NCBI GenBank assembly: GCA_965224045.1
Contig: CBDCYD010000006.1
Span: 186,001-250,000, forward strand
Direction of reading: 5' to 3'
DNA from: Tectiglobus sp965224045
GTDB lineage: Bacteria > Pseudomonadota > Alphaproteobacteria > Rhizobiales > Hyphomicrobiaceae
Length of the DNA: 64,000 bases
In this document: piece after piece, positions 1-8,585 of the stretch
How positions within the stretch are numbered: position 1 is the first letter of the stretch
Layout: each line of letters opens with the position of its first letter
Notes under the pieces: generated by a model
Databases searched by the model: none
Told to the model about the DNA's origin: nothing
Seen by the model: only the letters and a program-made list of their open reading frames with translations
Translations under genes and position numbers: made by a program

Positions 1-341
1 ATTGCCCCAGCGGCGACTGCGCGGTCGCCGTGGCCGCCAGGCTTTTCATTGGTGAGCATCGCATTCCAAACGGCGAAGGGATCGAGGTTGGATGCCGCTT
101 CGTCGACGAGAGATGCCGGATCGGCTTCGAGTATGCGTGGGGCGAGCCGTTCACGTATGATGCCGGACTGCGCGTAGCGACCATTGGAACAAAAACCGAG
201 GCCGGTGACCGGCGTACCGTCACGCACGATATCGGTCAGGACGGCGACAACGCTGATCGTCATCTTGTCGAACGAGATCGCCGCATTGCGCATCGGCGAG
301 GGGATGGGAGCCACGGCATCGCGTATCGCTGTGATCCTCAT
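1..341 (-). CDS. D(-)-tartrate dehydratase-like enolase-superfamily protein (3' part beyond window)
   Basis: The reverse strand is open from an ATG at 341 to the window edge, giving the first 113 residues. The product starts MRITAIRDAV and carries the patterns GxGFxSNGRYAQ and NEKPGGHGDRA, which match the N-terminal capping domain of enolase-superfamily acid-sugar dehydratases, closest in memory to the Bradyrhizobium D-tartrate dehydratase. These enzymes remove water from an acid sugar using Mg2+; the catalytic barrel lies outside the window. An AGGAGAG ribosome site sits 6 bases before the ATG. The gene follows the UxaA-family lyase by 35 bases on the same strand, so it is probably in one operon. 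The exact substrate cannot be told from this part. Confidence 0.75.
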   Translation of the reverse strand, partial: MRITAIRDAVAPIPSPMRNAAISFDKMTISVVAVLTDIVRDGTPVTGLGFCSNGRYAQSGIIRERLAPRILEADPASLVDEAASNLDPFAVWNAMLTNEKPGGHGDRAVAAGA

Positions 342-376
342 CCCGCTCTCCTCGGCCTTGTCTGCGCTACGCCAAT

Positions 377-1579
377 CTAAGCACTGCGGTACAGCTTCGT
401 CATTACGAATTCGCGATGGCCGAGCGCCTCGGCTGCCGTGACGCGACCGTTGGCCGTGCGCACGATCATGTCTATGAGCGCATCGCCGGCATCATCGAGC
501 GTCATTTCGCGGCGAAGAATGCCGGTGACATCGAGATCTACGTGCTCGGACATCGTACGCACCGTAAACGGGTTGGCCGAGATCTTGATGACCGGCACGA
601 TCGGATTGCCAATAATGTTGCCCTGGCCGGTCGGGAAGGTGTGGACGACGTACCCGCCGGCCGCCATCAGGGTCACGCACTCGGCAGCGGCCGAAGACGT
701 GTCCATGTAGTAGAGTCCCGGTCCCTTGCGCGGGGCCTCGGCGGGCTCCAGCACATCGATGTAGCGGCAGGTGCGACCGATTTTCTCGAGGTTGCCGAGC
801 GCCTTTTCCTCGATCGTCGAGAGGCCACCGGCAATGTTGCCCTTGGTCGGCTGACTTTCAGAAAGGTCATCGACCTTGTGAGCTTCGATCACGTCGTCCT
901 GATAGGCCTGCCAGGTCTTGAACCACTTTTCACCGATTTTTTCGTTGATGGCGCGGGCCTTGCAGATGTGCTCCGCGCCCGTGATCTCGCTGGTCTCGCC
1001 AAAAACGCCCGTGATGCCTTGTGGGATCAGCTTGTCATACATGTTCCCGACCGTCGGGCATGAACCGAGACCGGTTGTCGTGTCGCTTTCACCGCATTTG
1101 GTCGAGACCCACAATTCCTCGATACCGCATTCTTCGCGTTGCAGTTCCGACGCCCAATGGACGTACTCCTTGGCGACCCGGGAGGCTTTGGCAACGGTGT
1201 CGATGTCACCCGTACCTTCGATACCGAAGCCGGTGACCGGCTTGCCGGTCTTGGCGATACCCTCGACGACGCGGCCGGTCCAACCGTCCTCAATGCCGAT
1301 CACAATGACCGCGGCCACATTCGGGTTGGAACCAGTGCCAATCAACGTCCGGAAATGGAGGTCAAGATCGGCGCCGAACTGCAGCCGGCCGTAGGCGTGA
1401 GGCAACGCAATCGTGCCTTTGATGTTGTTGGCGACCGCCTCACAAGCGGCGTTCGAGAGGTCATCAAGGGGAAGCAGGACAACGTGATTGCGTACGCCGA
1501 CGCGCTTGTTTTCACGGCGCCAACCCATAAATGAAAGGTTTGCCTTCTTGCTCTTCGACTTTTTTGAACTCTTGGCCAT
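377..1579 (-). CDS. suyB: UxaA-family lyase, large subunit (SuyB-like)
   Basis: About 400 residues of the UxaA/altronate dehydratase large-subunit family. The opening GWRRENKRVGVRNHV, the block KCGESDTTTGLGSCPT and the end LGHREFVMTKLYRSA are typical of this family, and the full pattern is closest in memory to SuyB, the beta subunit of (2R)-sulfolactate sulfo-lyase, which releases sulfite and pyruvate. The start is set at the ATG at 1579 (MAKSSKK), because a purine-rich AAAGAGA lies just upstream; the frame is open to 1621. The lysine-rich first 14 residues are probably disordered. The small subunit is a separate gene upstream. Alternatives are an altronate- or galactarate-type dehydratase; the tartrate dehydratase-like neighbour keeps these open. 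Confidence 0.75.
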   Translation of the reverse strand: MAKSSKKSKSKKANLSFMGWRRENKRVGVRNHVVLLPLDDLSNAACEAVANNIKGTIALPHAYGRLQFGADLDLHFRTLIGTGSNPNVAAVIVIGIEDGWTGRVVEGIAKTGKPVTGFGIEGTGDIDTVAKASRVAKEYVHWASELQREECGIEELWVSTKCGESDTTTGLGSCPTVGNMYDKLIPQGITGVFGETSEITGAEHICKARAINEKIGEKWFKTWQAYQDDVIEAHKVDDLSESQPTKGNIAGGLSTIEEKALGNLEKIGRTCRYIDVLEPAEAPRKGPGLYYMDTSSAAAECVTLMAAGGYVVHTFPTGQGNIIGNPIVPVIKISANPFTVRTMSEHVDLDVTGILRREMTLDDAGDALIDMIVRTANGRVTAAEALGHREFVMTKLYRSA

Positions 1580-1678
1580 AGCCGGTCTCTTTCGGATTAT
1601 TGAACGTGCGGGGGAAAGCATCGGGTTGCGACGATACCGGGCGGGAGCGCGGCTGCGGGCCCGTGACAGCGATCCAGG

Positions 1679-1969
1679 CTACCATTTCTTGGTCTTGAGG
1701 TTGTGGACGTGAACGTGATCACCCTTCTTGGCGTCGGCAACCATGCGGCCAATGTCTTCACCATACTTGATGACGGTATCGCCGGCCTTGAGATTGGCCA
1801 GCGCCACCTTGTGACCGATGGGGATGTCGTGCTTAGAGGTGACGCTCGTGGTGCTGTCGTCTTCGGTAATCACGCCACGCATTTTGGTGCCGGCCTCGAG
1901 GTCCTCGACAACGACGACACCGACGTTGTCCTTCGGGCTGTGGACGAGAAAATGGGGAATCTTGGCCAA
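1679..1969 (-). CDS. suyA: UxaA-family lyase, small SAF-domain subunit (SuyA-like)
   Basis: A 96-residue SAF-domain protein whose pattern (FLVHSPKDNVGV, DIPIGHKVAL, IKYGEDIG, GDHVHVHNLKTKKW) is the small subunit of UxaA-type lyases, closest to SuyA. It should pair with the large subunit encoded 99 bases downstream; in fused homologues the two are one chain. The start codon is TTG at 1969 with GGAG 8 bases before it, and no in-frame ATG is present upstream. The assignment to sulfolactate rather than an acid sugar is an inference from remembered similarity. Confidence 0.75.
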   Translation of the reverse strand: MAKIPHFLVHSPKDNVGVVVVEDLEAGTKMRGVITEDDSTTSVTSKHDIPIGHKVALANLKAGDTVIKYGEDIGRMVADAKKGDHVHVHNLKTKKW

Positions 1970-2044
1970 CTTCGTTACTCCGAACTGGGGATGATGGATG
2001 CATCGTCGCGCCGCGCAGGGCTGGCGGAAAGATTGCCGCGTAAT

Positions 2045-2061
2045 CTTATATAAGATATAAG
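2045..2061. promoter_or_regulatory. Perfect palindrome between suyA-like gene and gntR: likely operator
   Basis: The sequence CTTATATAAGATATAAG has two perfect 7-base arms around a 3-base AAG centre. It is strongly AT-rich inside GC-rich DNA and lies in the divergent spacer, 55 bases before the GntR start and about 75 before the lyase operon. HutC-type GntR proteins bind such short palindromes, so this is the best candidate site for the adjacent regulator. That link is an inference. Confidence 0.6.
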
Positions 2062-2116
2062 TTTTCAGGTAAAGTCCGGCGGCCAGCGGCCGCGGCGTTG
2101 CGGCCCAGGAGACGGT

Positions 2117-2845
2117 ATGAGCCGAGCCCCGATGAAACCCGATGCCCGGCCGCTTTATGAGCAGGTTCGCCTAGCGCTGCTGCAACGCATTCAGTCCGGT
2201 GCGTGGCCGCCCGGGGCGGCGCTGCCGAACGAGTTTGAGCTGGCTGCCGAGATGGGCGTGAGCCAAGGCACGGCGCGCAAGGCGATCAACGCGCTTGCCG
2301 ACGAGCGTCTCGTCGTGCGCCGCCAGGGCCGGGGCACATTTGTTGCCGAGCACACGCCGGCGGAAGTGTTGTTTCGCTTTTTCCAGTTTTACGATGCGGC
2401 AGGAAACCGAGTCAGTCCAGAGAGCACAAATCTCAACACGCGCAGGGCAAAGGCCCGACGCGATGAGCGCGCACGGCTCAAACTCGCACCTTCGGCCCGC
2501 GTAATCCGCCACGCGCGCGTGCGAACCGTAGATGGCCGCCCCTTCGTTTCCGAGTTGATCGTGCTGCCGGAAGACCAGTTCAGCGATCTGGGCACCGACG
2601 GCGAAATTCCAAACACGCTCTATGATCTGTTCCAGCGCAGGTTCGGTGTAACCGTAGCCCGGGCCGATGAGCAGATCACCGTGGACGCGGCGGACGCGCG
2701 CATTGCGAGCGAACTCGCAATCGCCAAGGGAACGCCACTGATGGTCATCGATCGTGTTACATTTTCGATCGACGGGCGCCCGATCGAATGGCGGCTTAGC
2801 CGATGTCACCTCGCGGACCTTCACTATCTTGTGCGGCTGAGCTAG
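2117..2845 (+). CDS. GntR-family (HutC subfamily) transcriptional regulator
   Basis: The 242-residue product has an N-terminal winged helix (about residues 10-75: PLYEQVRLALLQRI, then SQGTARKAINAL, RRQGRGTFV) and a C-terminal UTRA ligand domain (about 95-240: SELIVLP, GTPLMVIDRVTFS, SRCHLADL). This layout is the HutC subfamily, which usually represses a neighbouring catabolic operon and lets go on binding a substrate or intermediate. It is divergent from the SuyAB-like genes, and the 17-base palindrome between them is its probable operator. The ATG follows CAGGAGACGGT, a good ribosome site. Confidence 0.9.
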   Translation: MSRAPMKPDARPLYEQVRLALLQRIQSGAWPPGAALPNEFELAAEMGVSQGTARKAINALADERLVVRRQGRGTFVAEHTPAEVLFRFFQFYDAAGNRVSPESTNLNTRRAKARRDERARLKLAPSARVIRHARVRTVDGRPFVSELIVLPEDQFSDLGTDGEIPNTLYDLFQRRFGVTVARADEQITVDAADARIASELAIAKGTPLMVIDRVTFSIDGRPIEWRLSRCHLADLHYLVRLS

Positions 2846-2944
2846 CACGACCCACCTCATGCCACTGGCCACTGGCCACTGGAAACCTGCCCGTGAAGCC
2901 GCTAAACACTCCAGCTCAAGCCCTCATCGTGTTGGAGATGGTTC

Positions 2945-3724
2945 GTGACTCACAATGACACCGCGCCCCTGCTTTCCGTTGCAGGCAAATCCGCGCTGGT
3001 GACCGGCGCTTCGTCAGGTCTCGGACGCCATTTCGCGGGCGTTCTGGCACAAGCGGGAGCAAATGTCGTCCTTTGCGCCCGCCGGACCGAGCGGCTCGAG
3101 GAGATTGCCGACGCGCTACGGGCGGCCGGAGGCACGGCCAAGGCGGTCGCCATGGATGTCACGGATCGCGCCAGCGTCGAGGCCGCGTTCGTAACGGCGG
3201 AGGCCGAGGTTGGTGTGCCGACCATCGTCGTCAACAATGCCGGAATTGCCGAGCCGGTGTTCTTTACCCGAATGTCGGAAGACACGTGGCGGAGCGTACT
3301 CGACGTCAATCTCGACGGTGTGTTTCGCGTCGCCCAGGAAGCGGCCAGACGGATGGAGGCGGCCGGTGGTGGATCGATCATCAATATTGCTTCCGTGCTT
3401 GGGATCGGTGTCGTCAAGTCGCTGGCGCATTATTGCGCATCTAAGGGCGGCGTAGTCCAACTCACCAAGGCAATGGCGCTCGAACTGGCGCGCAGCAACA
3501 TCCGCGTCAACGCGATCGCGCCAGGTTACATTTCAACGGAAATGAACTCTGATTTTCTGGTCAGCGAGGACGGTCGCAAACTTCTCTCGAAAGTACCGAT
3601 GCTACGGGCCGGCGACCTCAGCGAACTGAACGGGCCGCTGCTGCTCCTTGCATCCGATGCAGGTTCGTACATGACCGGCACGGTCGTTTCAGTGGACGGC
3701 GGCACGCTGCTGTCGCTGGGCTGA
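2945..3724 (+). CDS. SDR-family NAD(P)-dependent oxidoreductase
   Basis: A 259-residue classical short-chain dehydrogenase: the cofactor motif TGASSGLG near residue 20, NNAGIA near 97, and the active-site run from Ser (NIASVLG) to YCASKGG. It probably oxidises or reduces a hydroxyacyl or alcohol substrate in the cytoplasm. The start is GTG at 2945 with GGAG 7 bases upstream. It is followed closely by a phosphotransferase-like gene, DUF6285 and an acyl-CoA ligase on the same strand, which suggests a role in acyl-CoA breakdown. Confidence 0.88.
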   Translation: MTHNDTAPLLSVAGKSALVTGASSGLGRHFAGVLAQAGANVVLCARRTERLEEIADALRAAGGTAKAVAMDVTDRASVEAAFVTAEAEVGVPTIVVNNAGIAEPVFFTRMSEDTWRSVLDVNLDGVFRVAQEAARRMEAAGGGSIINIASVLGIGVVKSLAHYCASKGGVVQLTKAMALELARSNIRVNAIAPGYISTEMNSDFLVSEDGRKLLSKVPMLRAGDLSELNGPLLLLASDAGSYMTGTVVSVDGGTLLSLG

Positions 3725-3745
3725 CGCGGTGCGAGCAACATCCAT

Positions 3746-4807
3746 ATGACCCGTGAAGCCCGCCCTCGCACCCTTGCGCCGGAAAGCCTTGCACCTTTGG
3801 AAGTCTGGCTCGCCGAAGCCCTGTCTGCCAGCAAGGTCGATGTCGATGAGGCGGCGCTGCTTAGCGGCGGGGCGGTGCAGGAGAACTGGCGGATCGACGT
3901 TACCGTCGATGGTGGACCAAGGGCCGGTCACCATGCGTGGGTGCTCAGGACCGACGCCGCAGCGGTGCTTTCCGTCAGTCTCGACCGGGCCAGTGAGTTT
4001 GCCGTTTTGACGGCAGCTTTTGAAGCAGGCGTAAAGGTTGCCGAGCCAATCCTGCGCTGCGCCGACGCTGGCGTCATAGGTGCGCCGTTCCTGATCCAGG
4101 CTTTTGTTGAAGGGACTGCGCAGGCGCGCCGCATCGTGCGCGATCCGGAGCTCAATGCTTGGGGAAGCGCTCTAGCCGACGAACTCGGCGAGGCGCTCGC
4201 CGCGATCCATCGGATCTCGGTCAGTACGACCAAGATCCCGTCGCTGCCGGTGCCGATCAGTAACGCCGCCCGGACGGAGGTGGCGCGCTGCCTGAAAGAG
4301 GTTGTCGCGGCCGGGGAATCGCGCCCGGCGCTGGCGTACGTGCTGCGCTGGCTTGAGCGCAACGCGCCTGACAGCCCGACGATACCGGTGCTTGTTCACG
4401 GCGACTACCGCACCGGCAATTATCTCGCAAAAAACGGCCGACTTGCCGCCATCCTCGACTGGGAATTCACGCATTGGGGGGACCCGGACGAGGACATCGG
4501 CTGGTTCTGCGCCAAGTGCTGGCGGTTCGGCAACGAGGCGCAAGAAGCCGGCGGGATAGCACCTCGCTCCGCCTTTCTGAAGGCCTACGAGCGCGCGGCT
4601 GGGCGTACTGTCGACCCGCTGCGGGTCCAATATTGGGAAATCATGGCAGCGGCGAAGTGGGCGACGATTGCTATGTTGCAAGGCGATCGATTTCGAAAGG
4701 GCGGGGAGATGTCGATCGAGTTAGCGCTAACCGGCCTCATGGTCTCGGAACTGGAGCGCGAGGCGTTCGACGGTATTCGCGCCTACGAATTCGCAGTGTC
4801 AGGGTGA
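3746..4807 (+). CDS. Phosphotransferase-family protein (APH/ACAD10-type kinase)
   Basis: The product (353 residues) has the aminoglycoside-phosphotransferase fold. The catalytic loop HGDYRTGNYL and the metal-binding DWEFTHWGDPDEDIGW are both intact, at about residues 217 and 240. In animals this domain is fused to an acyl-CoA dehydrogenase (ACAD10/11), where it phosphorylates 4-hydroxyacyl-CoAs; bacterial stand-alone forms are often encoded with DUF6285 and acyl-CoA enzymes, as here. A hydroxyacyl-CoA kinase role is therefore more likely than antibiotic resistance. The start has only a weak ribosome site. Confidence 0.85.
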   Translation: MTREARPRTLAPESLAPLEVWLAEALSASKVDVDEAALLSGGAVQENWRIDVTVDGGPRAGHHAWVLRTDAAAVLSVSLDRASEFAVLTAAFEAGVKVAEPILRCADAGVIGAPFLIQAFVEGTAQARRIVRDPELNAWGSALADELGEALAAIHRISVSTTKIPSLPVPISNAARTEVARCLKEVVAAGESRPALAYVLRWLERNAPDSPTIPVLVHGDYRTGNYLAKNGRLAAILDWEFTHWGDPDEDIGWFCAKCWRFGNEAQEAGGIAPRSAFLKAYERAAGRTVDPLRVQYWEIMAAAKWATIAMLQGDRFRKGGEMSIELALTGLMVSELEREAFDGIRAYEFAVSG

Positions 4808-4812
4808 CAGAC

Positions 4813-5169
4813 ATGCCCCGTATTACACCGGAGTCCTTGATCGAACTCGCGATCCACACGCTTCAGACAGAGATTCGTCCGACGATCTCAGGCAAGGGTC
4901 GCTACGCCCTGGCGATGACACTGCGCGCGCTGGAGACAGCGCGGCGGGACCTGCTAGGCGATTCAGATTCGGCGGCGTGGGACTTGGTCGATTATGTCTA
5001 CGACGACGGCGAGGGCAGCCTCGATCAATTGACGAAAGACATTGCCTCCGGCAACGTCAGTGACGATACGCATCCAGAGTTGCGCCGGCGCCTCGAACGA
5101 TTGCTCGTTGTTGAACTGGAGGTGCGCAACCCGCGCGTCCTGAAGACGCGTTCCGCCGACGCGACGTAG
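4813..5169 (+). CDS. DUF6285 domain-containing protein
   Basis: A small 118-residue protein that begins at the ATG at 4813, five bases after the upstream stop. The pattern (PRITPESLIELAIHTL near the start, KGRYALAMTLRALETARRDL, then HPELRRRLERLLVVELEVRNP) matches DUF6285, a family of unknown function that habitually sits next to APH-type kinases and acyl-CoA dehydrogenases. It is mainly helical with no signal peptide. Tight spacing implies co-translation with the kinase, and an accessory role to it is likely but unproved. Confidence 0.8.
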   Translation: MPRITPESLIELAIHTLQTEIRPTISGKGRYALAMTLRALETARRDLLGDSDSAAWDLVDYVYDDGEGSLDQLTKDIASGNVSDDTHPELRRRLERLLVVELEVRNPRVLKTRSADAT

Positions 5170-5250
5170 GCGGGACAGATGACAGCCTGACAATTTCAGC
5201 AGCTGCCGAAACACCGGTGATTCGCCACACAACGAGAGGGAGGAGCGAGC

Positions 5251-6879
5251 ATGGATTGGAATCGTCCGGAACTGGTCAAGCGGGAAGCGAACTATGTCGC
5301 CTTGACGCCGATCAGTTTCCTGGAGCGAGCCGCCAGCTTCTTTGCTGAACGCACCGCAGTGATCGATCGTGAGCGGTGTTTCACTTATGCCGAGTTTTAT
5401 GCGCGGACCCGACGCCTAGCGAATGCGCTCGCCAAGGCCGGTATTGGCAGGGGTGATACCGTCGCGATACTGGCGGCAAACGTACCGGCACTGCTTGAGG
5501 CGCACTACGCGGTGCCAATGCTCGGCGCCGTTCTCAATCCCATCAATGTTCGCCTCGACGCCGCGACAATCCGGTTTTGCCTCGAGCACGGAGAAGCAAA
5601 GCTGCTCCTCGCCGATCGTGAGTTTCACACCGCCATTCAGCCGGCGCTCGACGGCATGGATAAAAGGCCGATCGTAGTCGACATCGCGGATGCCGAAACC
5701 GACGATGCGACGCAATTCGGCAATGTCGAATATGAGGATTTCCTCGCATCCGGCGATGCAGACTTCAAATACGACGGCCCCAATGACGAGTGGGATTCGA
5801 TCTGCCTGCTCTACACGTCAGGCACCACGGGCAATCCCAAAGGTGTCGTCTATCATCACCGCGGTGCCCATCTCAATGCGCTCTCGAATGCGATCGCGTT
5901 CAAGCTCGACCACGAGTCGCGCTATCTGTGGACGCTGCCGATGTTTCATTGTTCGGGATGGACCTATACCTGGGCTGTTACCGCCGTCGGCGGTACACAC
6001 GTGTGCCTGCGCAAAGTCGATCCGGCACGCATCTTCAACGACATCGTTGCCCACAAGGTGACGCATATGTGCGGGGCGCCGATCGTTCTTAACATGCTGA
6101 TCCACGCTCCTCAAATCGCCAAGCGCACGCTGCCCCTGCGGACGCGTGTGATGACAGGTGGTGCGGCGCCGCCGTCCGCCGTCATCCAGAACATGGAGGC
6201 AATGGGCTTCGAGGTGCTTCATGCCTACGGCACGACGGAAAGTTACGGGCCCTCTACGACGTGCGTGCACCCGGCAGAGTGGGATGATCGCCCGAGCGAA
6301 GAGCGGTACGGACTGATGGCGCGGCAAGGTGCACCAATGCCGCTCGTCGACCACATGATCGTAGCCGATCCTGAGACGCGAGTGCCGGTACCTCGGGATG
6401 GCGAAACCATGGGCGAGATCATGCTCTCCGGCAACACACTGATGAAAGGGTATCTGAAAAACGAGACCGCGACCGAGGAAGCTTTCGCTGGCGGTCTCTA
6501 TCACTCGGGCGACCTCGCCGTTTGGCATGCGGACGGTTACATCGAAGTCAAGGACCGTTCGAAAGACATCATCATCTCAGGCGGCGAAAACATTTCATCG
6601 CTTGAGGTCGAGGAGGCGCTCTACAAGCATCCGCAAATCATGGAGGCTGCCGTCGTGGCGCGGCCCGACGAAAAATGGGGCGAGACACCCTGTGCGTTTG
6701 TCACGACCACGCCGGATGGCGGGCAGTTGACCGCGGACGACGTCATCGCCTACTGCCGGGAAGCGCTTGCTGGCTACAAGATTCCCAAGACGATCGTGTT
6801 TGGTGAGCTGCCGAAGACGTCGACCGGAAAGATCCAGAAATTCGTTCTGCGCGAGCGTGCACGCAGCGGTGATCTTTGA
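5251..6879 (+). CDS. Acyl-CoA synthetase (AMP-forming, DmdB/medium-chain type)
   Basis: 542 residues of the ANL superfamily. It shows the ATP loop YTSGTTGNPKG (about 190), AYGTTESYGP (about 330), the hinge and adenylation motif GDLAVWHADGY and KDRSKDIIISGGENIS, and the C-terminal catalytic Lys in PKTSTGKIQK. It joins a carboxylic acid to CoA with ATP giving AMP. The pattern resembles the branch holding 3-methylmercaptopropionyl-CoA ligase DmdB and medium-chain ligases. A strong GAGGGAGGAG precedes the ATG. It closes the SDR-kinase-DUF6285 set and would feed it with acyl-CoA. Confidence 0.9.
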   Translation: MDWNRPELVKREANYVALTPISFLERAASFFAERTAVIDRERCFTYAEFYARTRRLANALAKAGIGRGDTVAILAANVPALLEAHYAVPMLGAVLNPINVRLDAATIRFCLEHGEAKLLLADREFHTAIQPALDGMDKRPIVVDIADAETDDATQFGNVEYEDFLASGDADFKYDGPNDEWDSICLLYTSGTTGNPKGVVYHHRGAHLNALSNAIAFKLDHESRYLWTLPMFHCSGWTYTWAVTAVGGTHVCLRKVDPARIFNDIVAHKVTHMCGAPIVLNMLIHAPQIAKRTLPLRTRVMTGGAAPPSAVIQNMEAMGFEVLHAYGTTESYGPSTTCVHPAEWDDRPSEERYGLMARQGAPMPLVDHMIVADPETRVPVPRDGETMGEIMLSGNTLMKGYLKNETATEEAFAGGLYHSGDLAVWHADGYIEVKDRSKDIIISGGENISSLEVEEALYKHPQIMEAAVVARPDEKWGETPCAFVTTTPDGGQLTADDVIAYCREALAGYKIPKTIVFGELPKTSTGKIQKFVLRERARSGDL

Positions 6880-6934
6880 GTGCCAGGGCGCGCGTTTCAC
6901 GGCACGTCCGACTGGCGAACCGCGGCGAGGTTTC

Positions 6935-8346
6935 TCAATCCGGCAAAGGCACGATCTTGCCGGGATTGAGAATATCCTGCGGGTCGAGGGCCTTCTTGAT
7001 TTGGCGCATTACGCTGACGCCGGATCCAACCTCGGCTTCGAGGTACTTGATTTTGCCCTGGCCAATGCCGTGCTCACCGGTGCAGGTGCCCTCCATGGCG
7101 ATGGCACGGTCGGCGAGACGGCTGAGGAAGCCTTCGACTTTCTTGCGCTGCTCGGGGTCGGACTGATCAAACACCGGCGAGGTGTGGAAGTTGCCATCGC
7201 CGACGTGACCAACGATCGGCGCGACGAGGCCGATCGACTCGATATCCTTCTTGGTCTCCAAAACGCACTCGGCCAGGCGCGAGATCGGAACGCAGACATC
7301 AGTGGCGAGTGTGTCCAGCGCCGGCCATGTGGAGCGTACTGCCCAGTAGGCATCATGACGCGCTTTCCACAGCCGGCGGCGGTCTTCTTCGCGCTCGGCC
7401 CAATCATAGCGGATGGCGCCATGGTCTTCGGCGATCGCGCGGAACTGCTCGACCTGGTCGCGCGCACCGACGGCCGTACCATGAAATTCCAGGAAAAGGG
7501 TCGGGGTTTCTTCAAGAGACATCTTCGAGTGGTGATTGACGGCGTGGATCTGCATTTCGTCGAGCAGCTCGACGCGGGCAAGGCCGAGGCCGAGCTGGAT
7601 CGCCTGTATGACCGTGTCGCACGCGCCCTCCAGCGTCTTGAACGGGCACACCGCGGCCATGATCGTCTCCGGGATACCGTAGAGGCGGACGGTCATTTCT
7701 GTGATGATGCCAAGCGTGCCCTCGGAACCGACCAGGAGGCGGGTCAGATCATAACCTGCGGGCCGATTTGCGCGCGCGGCCGCCGGTGCGCATGATCGAA
7801 CCATCGGCCATGACTGCCGTGGCATTGAGAACGTTCTCGCGCATCGTGCCGTAGAGAACAGCGTTCGTACCCGAGGCTCGCGTCGCCGCCATACCGCCGA
7901 GAGTGGCCTCTTCCGCTCCAGGGTCGATCGGGAAGAAGAGCCCCATGTCACGCAGATATTCGTTGATTGCACGGCGTGAAATGCCGGGCTGGACAACGCA
8001 GTCCAGGTCTTCCGGATTTACGGCTATAACCTGGTTCATATTGGCGAAATCGAGCGAGATGCCGCCGCGCGGTGCGTTGACGTGACCTTCGAGGGAGGTG
8101 CCTGCTCCAAACGGGATTTATCGGCACGTTATGGGTCGCGGCAATGCAGACGATATCGGCCACTTCCTCGGTGCTGTCAGGCCAGACCACGACATCGGGC
8201 GGTTGGTTTTCGATCCAGGTGAGCGTATGGCCGTGCTGGAGGCGGATGGCCTCGCCCGTCTGCACACGGTCGCCAAAGCGTTGCTTGAGCACCGCAATTG
8301 CGGTCAAAACGTTCTCGGCTTGTGCGGTTTGGGCCACAGCTTCCAT
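6935..8346 (-). pseudogene. FAD-binding D-lactate dehydrogenase-like gene with two frameshifts
   Basis: The three reading-frame pieces join into one protein of about 470 residues. The N-terminal FAD-binding part runs from ATG 8346 (ribosome site AGGAAA), and the C-terminal FAD-oxidase part carries GHVGDGNFHTS and CTGEHGIGQGK, as in cytochrome-linked D-lactate/2-hydroxyacid dehydrogenases (Dld/GlcD family). Frame one breaks after ATHNVPI at a TTT run (8117-8119); removing one T restores IPFGAGTSLEGH. Frame two breaks after RARKSA at a GGG run (7760-7762); removing one G restores AAGYDLTRLL. The gene is therefore either a recent pseudogene or intact with two sequencing errors in short homopolymers. 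Everything between and outside the breaks is well conserved. Confidence 0.85.
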
Positions 8347-8426
8347 TGCCGTTTCCTCATTTGTTAAAGGTTCTGGGGGCGGGGCAGGTTATCGTGTCGG
8401 GACCTGTCGCCTTTGCGCGGATGCTA

Positions 8427-8487
8427 GATCATCGTGCCTAAAGTTGGAACCGCTGTCGCGGCTCCAACTTTCGGCACAAAGATGATC
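8427..8487. repeat. Long imperfect hairpin, terminator- or REP-like
   Basis: GATCAT and GTGCCTAAAGTTGGA on the left pair with TCCAACTTTCGGCAC and GATGATC on the right, around a short GCTGTCGC loop. It lies between two divergent genes, so it is not an obvious terminator of either; dispersed palindromic elements of this kind are common in Hyphomicrobiales genomes. Confidence 0.5.
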
Positions 8488-8520
8488 GCCTCTAAAGAAT
8501 CGAGCAACTTTCTGCTTTAA

Positions 8521-8543
8521 TTCGGAATCGGACCGACTCCGAA
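8521..8543. repeat. Second palindrome, REP-like
   Basis: TTCGGAATCGG pairs with CCGACTCCGAA across a single base, with one mismatch. It follows the larger hairpin by 33 bases. Two adjacent palindromes suggest a repeated extragenic element; copy number in the genome would settle this. Confidence 0.4.
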
Positions 8544-8585
8544 CTAAGGCAGGTTGCTCCAGACGGTGGCGGCAGTGAACGCAAT

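Noticed and set aside
377..1969. Altronate dehydratase (UxaA) as the name for the two-subunit lyase
   Set aside because: Subunits are split and the pattern is closer in memory to SuyAB; kept only as an alternative.
3746..4807. Antibiotic (aminoglycoside) phosphotransferase
   Set aside because: The context with DUF6285 and acyl-CoA ligase fits the ACAD10-type kinase; no resistance genes are near.
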